From contig CAMVOG010000084.1 of the NCBI GenBank assembly GCA_947169005.1, forward strand, positions 1 through 8,821: a DNA stretch of 8,821 nt. The letters run 5' to 3'. Source of the stretch: an uncultured Clostridia bacterium (GTDB lineage: Bacteria; Bacillota; Clostridia; Oscillospirales; Oscillospiraceae). The translations under genes and the position numbers were made by a program. This document shows positions 1 through 5,692 of the stretch, piece after piece. The notes under the pieces are model-generated. The model was given only the letters and a program-made list of their open reading frames with translations, did not search any database and was not told the DNA's origin. How positions within the stretch are numbered: the first letter of the stretch is position 1; each line of letters starts with the position of its first letter.

Positions 1-22
1 GGCGCCCGCAGGGCGCCCCTAC
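1..22 (+). repeat. Variable-stem hairpin repeat with CCCTAC tail
   Basis: A seven-base-pair perfect hairpin (GGCGCCC at 1-7, loop GCA, GGGCGCC at 11-17) is followed by CCTAC. The same design, a GC-rich stem of different sequence followed by CCCCTAC, recurs at 101-122 on the opposite strand and at 3573-3598 and 3713-3735. I recall similar short repeats in gut Clostridia, but the family name is not known to me. It could be cut by the window start. Confidence 0.6.
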
Positions 23-100
23 GGGCTGGCGCGCTGTTTTGAGCGTTGCTGAGCGATCCCGATACGCAATAAAGATATTTTCCTGCGATCAACGCGTCTG

Positions 101-122
101 TAGGGGCGGCTGCCAGCCGCCC
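101..122 (-). repeat. Variable-stem hairpin repeat, inverted copy
   Basis: GTAGGGG-type flank followed by GGGCGGCT (104-111), loop GCC and AGCCGCCC (115-122). Read on the minus strand it is a GC-rich eight-base-pair hairpin with a CCCCTAC tail, the same design as at 1-22 but with a different stem. Nothing else recognisable lies in 1-210: no ORF with a ribosome binding site was found. Confidence 0.6.
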
Positions 123-210
123 GCCGGACGTACAGCGCACCAACATGCGTTTTCAGCGCCTGCGGCGCGCGAATTAGAGTGAAAGCAAATAAGCGCGCGG
201 CGCCGCCATC

Positions 211-231
211 ATTGTCCATTGTCCATTGTCA
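211..231 (+). repeat. Heptamer array (ATTGTCC), 3 units
   Basis: Three tandem units of seven bases: ATTGTCC twice, then ATTGTCA. It lies just upstream of the promoter at 260-288. The same ATTGTCC family occurs at 3653-3687, 3789-3830, 7785-7791 and 8294-8305. Confidence 0.9.
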
Positions 232-259
232 ATTTTATATTTTTTTTCGGCAAAATCCC

Positions 260-288
260 TTGACACGAAACGGAAAGGGTGATATACT
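260..288 (+). promoter_or_regulatory. Sigma-A type promoter without an obvious gene
   Basis: TTGACA at 260-265 and TATACT at 283-288 are separated by exactly 17 bases, so this is close to the vegetative consensus. Transcription would begin near 295. No plus-strand gene with a ribosome binding site follows for over 5 kb, so the product may be a short non-coding or leader RNA from the hairpin-rich region just downstream. The surrounding DNA (about 225-475) is clearly more AT-rich than its neighbours. Confidence 0.7.
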
Positions 289-294
289 CCCTCT

Positions 295-475
295 ATAATT
301 TGCGAACATAAATTCGTCGTAATTATGTTTTATTTTCTTTTGACTGCCATTGGTTTTCGAGGCGGACAAACCATGGTTTCAGATATAAGGGTTATACAAA
401 AAACCTATGGTTTCCAAAAAGGAAAACCATAGGTTTATCGAAGCAAATCAAGCAAACGCTCCTTTTGCTTGCTTA
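295..475 (+). other. Hairpin-rich AT-rich segment, candidate small RNA
   Basis: Downstream of the promoter at 260-288 lie a seven-base-pair hairpin (AACATAA at 305-311 with TTATGTT), a 12-base perfect palindrome AAACCATGGTTT (368-379), and a long stem of about 15 base pairs with a single bulged base (401-415 with 421-436, loop AAAAA). An eight-base-pair stem follows (449-456 with 464-471). The 368-379 palindrome shares its sequence with the arms of the long stem, so alternative pairings are possible. A 19-codon frame (373-432) ends inside the right arm but has only a weak GAGG upstream. I do not recognise a known RNA family (it does not look like 6S, SRP or tmRNA), and no run of T follows the stems. 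Whether it is transcribed as a discrete RNA is inference. Confidence 0.3.
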
Positions 476-597
476 AAAACGGTCCGCGCCGCCTTTTTCC
501 CGTTTTGCTCCCCTTCGGAGGACCATTCCGCTCCCTTTTGGTCTCCCGGCTGGTATACCGCCGCGTCACCTCACCGACGCTCCCCGGTAGACCCAGG
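476..597. other. Unassigned GC-rich spacer
   Basis: No gene, RNA or repeat is recognisable here. An open frame 407-601 covers it, but it starts inside the left arm of a hairpin, lacks a ribosome binding site at a usable distance, and its translation resembles nothing I know. Confidence 0.4.
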
Positions 598-712
598 TTA
601 GGATAGGTTAGGTTAGGACAGGTAAGGACAGGATAGGACAGGACAGGACAGGATAGTTCAGGGCAGGAAAGAACAGGAAAGAAGAGGAAAGAAAAGCAAA
701 GAAAAGGAAATG
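598..712 (+). repeat. Five-base tandem array (ACAGG/TTAGG/AAAGA)
   Basis: Twenty-three consecutive five-base units hold phase through the whole stretch. The units drift from TTAGG and ATAGG at the left, through ACAGG in the middle, to AAAGA and AAAGG at the right. From about 618 the plus strand is almost free of T apart from a few units, giving a purine-rich strand. The period differs from all other arrays in the window, which are seven-base. No gene function is apparent. Confidence 0.9.
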
Positions 713-772
713 AGATTGTCGCCGCCGCCGACGCCGTTCCCGCGCGCGCGTGTTGAGCGAGGTCGGGGGGGC

Positions 773-954
773 AGGGAACAGGGCTCAGGGCATAGTACTC
801 AGTACTCAGTACTTAGTACTCAGGGCTCGGGGCTCGGGGGCAATGTGCAATGTGCTATAGGCCGTAGTCTGTAGTCTGTAGTCTATAGTCTGTAGTCTAT
901 AGTCTATGAGCTACAGGCTACAGGCTATGAGCTATGAGCTATGAGCTATGCACC
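773..954 (+). repeat. Long heptamer array, 26 units of mixed families
   Basis: The 182 bases divide into 26 consecutive seven-base units with no loss of phase. In order they show an AGGGAAC/AGGGCTC block, an AGTACTC block, another AGGGCTC-like block, two ATGTGCA-like units, a GTAGTCT/ATAGTCT block and an ATGAGCT/ACAGGCT block. The order of families is nearly the same as in the array at 5429-5575. The bases 713-772 just before are a GC-rich stretch (GCC and CG runs) with no feature I can name. Confidence 0.95.
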
Positions 955-959
955 GTTTC

Positions 960-1049
960 TGTCATCCTGAGCGGAGCGCAGCGAAGTCGAAGGATCTTCG
1001 CCTCCGTCGCCGCTGCGCGGAAAGATTCTTCACTGCGCTCAGAATGACA
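960..1049. repeat. Interspersed palindromic repeat (GTCATCCTGAGCG type)
   Basis: The left arm begins TGTCATCCTGAGCGGAGC and runs to an AGGATCTT block at about 998. The right arm (1021-1049) is an imperfect reverse complement, ending CAGAATGACA. The arms share the CTGAGCG, GCAGCGAAG and AGGATCTT blocks with small insertions. This is a repeat I recall in the intergenic regions of many unrelated bacteria. Transcribed, it would fold into a long hairpin, and it lies just beyond the 3' end of the ABC permease gene, where it might act as a terminator or protect the mRNA end (inference). Confidence 0.75.
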
Positions 1050-1053
1050 AAAC

Positions 1054-1109
1054 AGGCAACAGGGCTCAGGGAGCAGGGAGCAGGGCGCAGGGCGCATTGC
1101 ACATGCTCT
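1054..1109 (+). repeat. Heptamer array (AGGGCTC family), 8 units
   Basis: Eight seven-base units, beginning AGGCAAC and AGGGCTC, then AGGGAGC and AGGGCGC pairs and two degenerate units. The last base of the array touches the stop codon of the minus-strand permease gene (TGA at 1109-1111). Confidence 0.85.
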
Positions 1110-2701
1110 CACAGTCTCGCCATTCTTTCCGGGCCTATGAGCTTCAGCCAGCGGAGGAGCAGGAGGCTCAGCGCCAGGAGGACCACCGTAGCGGCGGCCA
1201 GGTAGAGGGCGGCGCCATTCGCCGTGAAGAGCAGGGCGCCTCCCAGCAGGAGGAAGCCGGCCACGGCCCCGCCCAGCATCGCCAGCAGGACGGCGATGCC
1301 CTGCTTGATGGGCACCAGCTCCCGGGTCCAGGTGAAATTCGCCTTCACAAGCCCCATCACGGCGGCGAAGGCCGCGCAGAAGAGGCAGAAGGCCGCCGTC
1401 GTCGTCAGCACGAAAAGGGCTGTGAGCAGGTCCGGCGCCAGGGCAATATCCAGGCAGAGGGCGCAGAACAGGGCCGTGGGCAGGGAGACAGCAAGCTGAA
1501 AGCGCACCTTGGCCCGCAGCAGCTCCCAGTCCCCCACGGGCAGGGCCCGCAGAAGGCCCAGGCTCTTTCCCTCCAGGGAGAGGGACGGAGCCGCGGGAAC
1601 GTCAATGGCCGAGATCATGCAGCAGGCGCCGCAGAGCAGAGCCGCCGCCGTGCCGCCGCCGCCTCCGAAGACACGGTCCAGCGCCCCGGCAACGACGTTC
1701 CCCTTCCAGAGCAGGGCGACGCCCGCCGCTGCCTGGAAGACGCAGCCCATGCCGCAGTTGAGCATATAGCCGGAGTTGGAGAAGAAGTGCCGCAGCTCCC
1801 GCCGCAGGAGGGCGGAGGCGGGGCTGTGGACCTTCACGGCCTTCTCCCGGTAAATCATCCGCTCGGTCTTGCCCGTGGCGGTGACGATCCGGAGGAAGCT
1901 GCGGGAGAGCAGCCACCAGACCAGGGCGCTCAGCGCCAGCGTCACCGCCAGCAGGGGGAGCATGGCGCTCCAATCCCCGGTGCCCGCCTGCCCGAAAAGG
2001 AAGAGGGGCAGGGCGTCGCCCCGGACGCGCTCGCCGATGGTCTCCGCGTTCAGCAGCAGGCTCTGGAGCAGGCTGCTGGCCTTGAAGTAAAAGAAATAAT
2101 AGGCCGCGAGGAAAAGGAGGGCCAGCAGGACCGTGAGGAAGCTCTTGTTCTTCAGCCGCAGGCTCACCTTCGCCACCACGTAGCCCAGCAAGGCGGAAAG
2201 CACCGTCGTCAGCAAGGAGACGACGAGGATCATCAGCAGCCCGCAGAGCAGGGCCGCGGGAGAGTTATCCACCCGGATCAGCCAGACCGCCGCCATCGGC
2301 ACCGTGACCACGGCGGAATACAGCAGGGCCATGAGATAAACCCCCAGCAGCCGGGCGTTCATCACCGTGCGGGGCGGGATGGGCAGGGAAAGCAGCAGGT
2401 CGTTATCCTTGGCGAGATAGAGGCCCGCGTAGGTATTGAAGACGCTGCCGAAGAGGCCCAGCACCAGCCCGATGAGGCCCATGACGGCAAAGTACATCCA
2501 GCCCAGGCCCACCTCCGCCAGAGGCAGCAGGTTCAGGGCCATGCTGGTGAAGATCCCTCCCAGGACGCCCACCATGAGCAGGGCGAAGAGCACGAAGAAG
2601 GCGATGGTTGCGCCCCGGTTCCGGGCCGCGCCCTTTTTCTGGTCCACAAAATACGCGCGAAAAATCTCCGAAAGCTGCTTTTTGAGGAGTGTTCTCAGCA
2701 T
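1109..2701 (-). CDS. ABC exporter permease, about 530 residues, multi-spanning
   Basis: Integral membrane subunit of an ABC exporter whose ATPase is encoded immediately upstream. The 530-residue product shows roughly 11-12 hydrophobic stretches: about six in the first half (near 30-60, 66-96, 115-144, 147-180, 187-208 and 243-265), a charged stretch around 270-305, then further segments from about 310 to the C-terminus. There is no signal peptide and no ATPase motif. The architecture matches the long putative ABC exporter permeases of Firmicutes that pair with EcsA/ABC-2-like ATPases, and not the short six-helix ABC-2 permease. The ATG at 2699-2701 is three bases after the ATPase stop, with AGGAGG (2710-2715) embedded in the last ATPase codons, so translation is probably coupled. 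Substrate is unknown: a peptide, a drug or an envelope component are all possible. The 3' end abuts a heptamer array. Confidence 0.85.
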   Translation of the reverse strand: MLRTLLKKQLSEIFRAYFVDQKKGAARNRGATIAFFVLFALLMVGVLGGIFTSMALNLLPLAEVGLGWMYFAVMGLIGLVLGLFGSVFNTYAGLYLAKDNDLLLSLPIPPRTVMNARLLGVYLMALLYSAVVTVPMAAVWLIRVDNSPAALLCGLLMILVVSLLTTVLSALLGYVVAKVSLRLKNKSFLTVLLALLFLAAYYFFYFKASSLLQSLLLNAETIGERVRGDALPLFLFGQAGTGDWSAMLPLLAVTLALSALVWWLLSRSFLRIVTATGKTERMIYREKAVKVHSPASALLRRELRHFFSNSGYMLNCGMGCVFQAAAGVALLWKGNVVAGALDRVFGGGGGTAAALLCGACCMISAIDVPAAPSLSLEGKSLGLLRALPVGDWELLRAKVRFQLAVSLPTALFCALCLDIALAPDLLTALFVLTTTAAFCLFCAAFAAVMGLVKANFTWTRELVPIKQGIAVLLAMLGGAVAGFLLLGGALLFTANGAALYLAAATVVLLALSLLLLRWLKLIGPERMARL

Positions 2702-2704
2702 CGC

Positions 2705-3412
2705 TTACGCCTCCTCCAGCTCCAGGAAAACGCTCTCCAGGCTCTCGTCCCCGCGGACCTCCTCCATATCGCCCGCCCGGATCAGCTTTCCGTTCTTGAT
2801 GATGGCGACCCGGTCGCAGAGCTTCTCCGCCACCTCCAGCACGTGGGTGGAGAAGAAGATGGCCCCGCCCCCGTCGCAGAATTCCCGCATCATGGTCTTC
2901 ATCAGGTGGCTGGCCTTGGGGTCCAGCCCCACGAAGGGCTCGTCCATGAGGATGAGGCGGGGCTCATGGAGCCAGGCGGCGATGAGGGCCAGCTTCTGCT
3001 TCATGCCGTGGGAATAGGCGGAGATGGGCTGGGCCAGGTCCTCCGTCAGCTCGAAGCGCTCCGCCAGCTCCCGGATGCGGCTCTGCCGGACATCCGCCGG
3101 GACGGCGAACACGTCCCCGATGAAGTTGAGGAAGCGGATGCCGCTCATATAGTCGTAAAGAGCCGGGTCGTCGGGAATATAGGCCAGCTCCCGCTTGCAG
3201 GCCAGGGGCTCCTTCACGATGGAGTGGCCGCAGATCGTGATCTCCCCGGCGTCGAACTGCAGAATGCCCGCCACGGAGCGCAGGGTCGTGGTCTTCCCCG
3301 CCCCGTTGTGACCGATGAAGCCGCAGATCTCCCCCGGCGCGATATGCAGCGTCAGGTCGTCCACGGCCCGTTTGTCTCCGTAGGTTTTGGTCAGATGCTC
3401 AATGTGCAGCAT
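2705..3412 (-). CDS. ABC exporter ATP-binding protein, EcsA/ABC-2 type
   Basis: Cytoplasmic ATPase subunit that powers the permease encoded just downstream. Counting from the start chosen here (235 residues), Walker A is GHNGAGKT at 34-41, the signature motif is the divergent SHGMKQK at 134-140, Walker B LILMDEP is at 153-159, GLDP at 162-165 and the switch His at 190. The Q-loop region reads AYIPDDPALYD, with no glutamine at the usual place. This resembles EcsA-like exporters, which have a YIPE-type sequence and GMKQK signature. The start MLHIEHLTKTYG at 3412 is preceded by AAAGGAGAG about eight bases away. An in-frame ATG at 3454 would add 14 residues but lies upstream of the predicted transcription start (about 3434), so it was rejected. 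The gene is first in a two-gene operon. Confidence 0.92.
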   Translation of the reverse strand: MLHIEHLTKTYGDKRAVDDLTLHIAPGEICGFIGHNGAGKTTTLRSVAGILQFDAGEITICGHSIVKEPLACKRELAYIPDDPALYDYMSGIRFLNFIGDVFAVPADVRQSRIRELAERFELTEDLAQPISAYSHGMKQKLALIAAWLHEPRLILMDEPFVGLDPKASHLMKTMMREFCDGGGAIFFSTHVLEVAEKLCDRVAIIKNGKLIRAGDMEEVRGDESLESVFLELEEA

Positions 3413-3440
3413 GGTCGATCTCTCCTTTCGGTATGATATC

Positions 3441-3469
3441 ACCATAGCACACAATCATATGATTGTCAA
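3441..3469 (-). promoter_or_regulatory. Promoter of the ABC operon with palindromic operator
   Basis: On the minus strand TTGACA (plus-strand 3464-3469) and TATGGT (3441-3446) are 17 bases apart. The spacer contains the perfect 16-base palindrome ACAATCATATGATTGT (3451-3466), which overlaps the -35 box by three bases. A dimeric repressor bound there would block RNA polymerase. No regulator gene is visible in the window, so the regulator is unknown. Confidence 0.7.
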
Positions 3470-3517
3470 TAGTAATTTGCAGATTTTCATGAAGGCGCAC
3501 GCCTGCGTTTCCTTTTC

Positions 3518-3687
3518 AGCGCCTCCGGCGCTGGCGTCAGGCCAAGGTGGCGCCCTATGGGGCGCGATTTACGGGCCACCGAGGACGGTGGCCCCTACAG
3601 GGTGCTTGGCTCCATTCTCATATCAAACCAGCCGCCGTAGGCGGCCGCCACAATTGTCCATTGTCCACTATCCATTGTCCATTGTCC
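3518..3687 (+). repeat. Compound repeat module, copy 1
   Basis: The module comprises a small AGCGCC/GGCGCT hairpin (3518-3532), a GGGCCACC/GGTGGCCC hairpin with CCCCTAC tail (3573-3598), the block TCCATTCTCATATCAAA (starting near 3611), a GCCGCC-GTA-GGCGGC hairpin (3631-3645) and an ATTGTCC heptamer array (3653-3687; five units, the third being ACTATCC). The same parts in the same order recur at 3688-3830. The bases 3470-3517 before it show nothing recognisable. Confidence 0.8.
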
Positions 3688-3830
3688 TACGGCGCTGGCG
3701 TCCTGCGGACGCGGGCGGCCCAAGGCCGCCCCTACGGTGCCTTGTTCCATTCTCATATCAAATCCAGCCGCCGTAGGCGGCCACCATAATTGTCCATTGT
3801 CCACTATCCATTGTCCATTGTCCATTGTCC
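3688..3830 (+). repeat. Compound repeat module, copy 2 (direct duplicate)
   Basis: Second copy of the module at 3518-3687: a GGCGCTGGCG block, a GGGCGGCC-CAA-GGCCGCCC hairpin with CCCCTAC tail (3713-3735), a TCCATTCTCATATCAAA block (near 3747), a GCCGCC-GTA-GGCGGC hairpin (3767-3781) and an ATTGTCC array (3789-3830; six units, the third again ACTATCC). It has one more heptamer than copy 1 and a different first stem. The array ends six bases before the stop codon of the polymerase gene. Confidence 0.85.
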
Positions 3831-3836
3831 TCCGCC

Positions 3837-5357
3837 TCAGGCCCTGTGCCCTCCGATCTGCTCGTTGCGCTGGGCGCCGGTCGCCCCCTCCAGGAAATTC
3901 GTCCCCTTCAGCAGGGCGTTCTTGCCATAGCGCTTCTTGATCGCCAGCACGGCCTTTTGCAGGCGCTCCTCCCGTTCCAGGCGGGCGGCCCGCTCCCGCT
4001 CCTCCCGCTCCCGGGCCTCGTAGTCCACGAAAAGGTCCATCTGCTCCGTCTCGGGGGCGGGGCGCGCCTTCTCCCGGGGGACGACGCGGCCCGCCGTCAC
4101 GCTCACCCGGCGGATCAGCAGCTCCCGGCCCACGGTGCGGTCATAGATGGAGAGGGCGGCCTCCACCAGCTCCCGGGTGGAGGAGGTCTGCCGGGGCAGG
4201 GTCAGGCTGCCGTGGGCGTGCTTGGGCACGGGCTTGCCGTAATAGTTCTTCCCGAGGGGGCCGCTGTAGCTTTTGGCCCGCTCCGGCTCCGCCAGGCTGG
4301 CGGCGTCATAGCTGACGGTGAGGATCACCTGGTCCGTCACCAGCCCCTTCTCCACCAGGTCCAGGGAAAGGGCGTCCATCATTTCCCGCACGATGATGCG
4401 GCCCTTCTCGAAATCATAGGGCTTTTGCAGCACCTGGCCCGCGCCCAGGCTGTTGGTGGCGGGGCGGTAGGCCTTGATATCCCGGATGGTGCAGGGCTCC
4501 CAGCCCCAGGCGTGGTCGATGAGCAGCTCCGCGTTCACCCCGAAGAGGCGGTAAAGCAGCTCCTCGCAGCGCATGGGGCCGATGGGGACCAGGGAGGCCC
4601 GGGCCACGTCCCCCATGGTGTAGAGGCCGTGGGATTCCAGCCGCCGGGCGATGCCGGGGCCCACCCGCCAGAAATCCGTCAGCGGCCGATGGTCCCAGAG
4701 CAGGCGGCGGTAGCTGAGCTCGTCCAGCTCCGCGATGCGTACCCCGTTCTCATCCGCGGGCAGATGCTTGGCCACGACGTCCATGGCCACCTTCGCCAGG
4801 TAGAGATTCGTGCCGATGCCGGCGGTGGCGGTGATGCCGCTGTGGTAGAGCACGTCCTTGATGAGCCGCGCGGCAAATTCCCGGGCGGTGAGCCCCTCCC
4901 GCTTCAGATAGGGCGTGGCGTCGATAAAAACCTCGTCGATGGAATAAACGTGAATGTCCTCCGGGGACACGTGCTGGGTGTAAATGCCGTAGATCATGGC
5001 GCTTACGGCCATATAATGGGCCATCTGGGGCACGGCCACGATGTAATTCAGGGCCAGCACCGGGTCCGCCGCCAGCACGCGGGCGCTGGCGGAGCCGCCC
5101 TGCTGCTGCCCGCCCGCCGCCCGGCGGCGCTGGGCGTTGATGACCCGCACCCGCTCCTCCACCTCGAAGAGCCGGGCCCGGCCGGGGATGCCGTAAGCCT
5201 TCAGCGAGGGGGAGACCGCCAGGCAGATGGTCTTGTTGGTGCGGCTCTTGTCTGCCACCACCAGGTTGGTGGTCAGCGGGTCCAGCCCCCGCTCCACGCA
5301 CTCCACCGAGGCATAGAAGGATTTCAGATCAATGGCGACGTATTGCTTCTCCTCCAC
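3837..5357 (-). CDS. Y-family DNA polymerase, UvrX/YqjW (UmuC-like) type
   Basis: Translesion DNA polymerase that copies past damaged bases. The product is about 506 residues. The first catalytic aspartate is in YVAIDLKSFYASVE (Asp10), and YSIDEVFID carries Asp141 and Glu142. The palm/finger block TAGIGTNLYLAKVAMD and a helix-hairpin-helix GPGIARRLESHGLYTMGD follow. QMDLF near 439 fits a beta-clamp binding peptide. The C-terminus is highly charged and ends in RNEQIGGHRA, which I recall from Firmicute UvrX-like enzymes. Two GTG starts are possible. I chose 5357 because GGAGG (5366-5370) then sits eight bases upstream; at 5366 the start codon would overlap that site. No YolD-like partner or LexA gene adjoins it; it stands alone between two repeat regions. 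Regulation by DNA damage is expected for the family. Confidence 0.93.
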   Translation of the reverse strand: MEEKQYVAIDLKSFYASVECVERGLDPLTTNLVVADKSRTNKTICLAVSPSLKAYGIPGRARLFEVEERVRVINAQRRRAAGGQQQGGSASARVLAADPVLALNYIVAVPQMAHYMAVSAMIYGIYTQHVSPEDIHVYSIDEVFIDATPYLKREGLTAREFAARLIKDVLYHSGITATAGIGTNLYLAKVAMDVVAKHLPADENGVRIAELDELSYRRLLWDHRPLTDFWRVGPGIARRLESHGLYTMGDVARASLVPIGPMRCEELLYRLFGVNAELLIDHAWGWEPCTIRDIKAYRPATNSLGAGQVLQKPYDFEKGRIIVREMMDALSLDLVEKGLVTDQVILTVSYDAASLAEPERAKSYSGPLGKNYYGKPVPKHAHGSLTLPRQTSSTRELVEAALSIYDRTVGRELLIRRVSVTAGRVVPREKARPAPETEQMDLFVDYEAREREERERAARLEREERLQKAVLAIKKRYGKNALLKGTNFLEGATGAQRNEQIGGHRA

Positions 5358-5380
5358 AGGCCGCACCTCCCTTCGCCCCT

Positions 5381-5409
5381 ATTATGACGCATGAACGCCG
5401 ATTTGTCAA
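5381..5409 (-). promoter_or_regulatory. Promoter of the Y-family polymerase gene
   Basis: On the minus strand TTGACA (plus-strand 5404-5409) and CATAAT (5381-5386) are 17 bases apart, placing the transcription start near 5374, about 17 bases before the chosen GTG. A perfect ten-base palindrome CAAACGTTTG (5407-5416) overlaps the -35 box and could be an operator. It is not a good match to the Bacillus-type LexA site, where the half-sites are separated by four bases. Confidence 0.65.
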
Positions 5410-5428
5410 ACGTTTGTTTTGGAAGGGC

Positions 5429-5575
5429 AGGCAACAGGGAACAGGGCTCAGGCAACAGGGCTCAGGGCTTAGTACTCAGTACTCAGTACTCAGTACTTAG
5501 TACTCAGGGCTTAGGGAACAGGGAACAGGGGCAATGTGCTATGAGCTATGAGCTATAGGCTATGTGCTATGAGCT
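5429..5575 (+). repeat. Long heptamer array, 21 units of mixed families
   Basis: Twenty-one seven-base units in unbroken phase: an AGGCAAC/AGGGAAC/AGGGCTC block, five AGTACTC/AGTACTT units, a second AGGG block, then ATGTGCT and ATGAGCT/ATAGGCT units. The order of families follows the array at 773-954, but the GTAGTCT block is missing here. It lies between the divergent polymerase and carboxypeptidase genes. Confidence 0.95.
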
Positions 5576-5623
5576 ACGGTCCACTAAGCACTACCCCCCC
5601 ATTGCCCTCAAGGCTCCCCGCCC

Positions 5624-5651
5624 ATTATGCATTATGCATTATGCATTATGA
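5624..5651 (+). repeat. Heptamer array (ATTATGC), 4 units
   Basis: Three ATTATGC units and one ATTATGA. It ends 41 bases before the start of the carboxypeptidase gene. Bases 5576-5623 between the two arrays show degenerate seven-base units at best. I found no convincing promoter for the downstream gene here. Confidence 0.9.
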
Positions 5652-5692
5652 ATTAACCTTCCGCATACGCTTGTACCGAAGGAGGGATCGCC

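Noticed and set aside
540..600. T-box antiterminator (GGTATACCGCCGCGTC resembles GGTACCGCG)
   Set aside because: No stem I, specifier loop or downstream synthetase or amino acid gene is present; the match is short.
407..601. Open frame of 64 codons downstream of the promoter at 260-288
   Set aside because: It starts inside a hairpin arm with no ribosome binding site at a usable distance and the product resembles no known protein.
773..954. CRISPR array
   Set aside because: The repetition is of contiguous seven-base units with no 25-40 base repeats and no unique spacers.
1097..3436. Very long plus-strand frame opposite the ABC genes (779 codons)
   Set aside because: It is the antisense shadow of GC-rich coding sequence, with a low-complexity Gln/Glu/Arg/His-rich product. 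The minus strand carries recognisable ABC motifs and ribosome binding sites.
3412..3454. Longer ATPase start at the ATG at 3454
   Set aside because: It lies upstream of the predicted transcription start and within the promoter; the ATG at 3412 has a proper ribosome binding site and matches the family N-terminus.
3595..3825. Open frames coding repeated DNGQW-type peptides
   Set aside because: They are translations of the ATTGTCC heptamer array: a seven-base period gives a seven-residue peptide repeat in any open frame. No ribosome binding site is present.
3825..5387. Long plus-strand frame opposite the polymerase gene, and the minus-strand frame 5819-6886 opposite the carboxypeptidase gene
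   Set aside because: Both are antisense shadows of genes with complete catalytic motifs, and their products are low-complexity.
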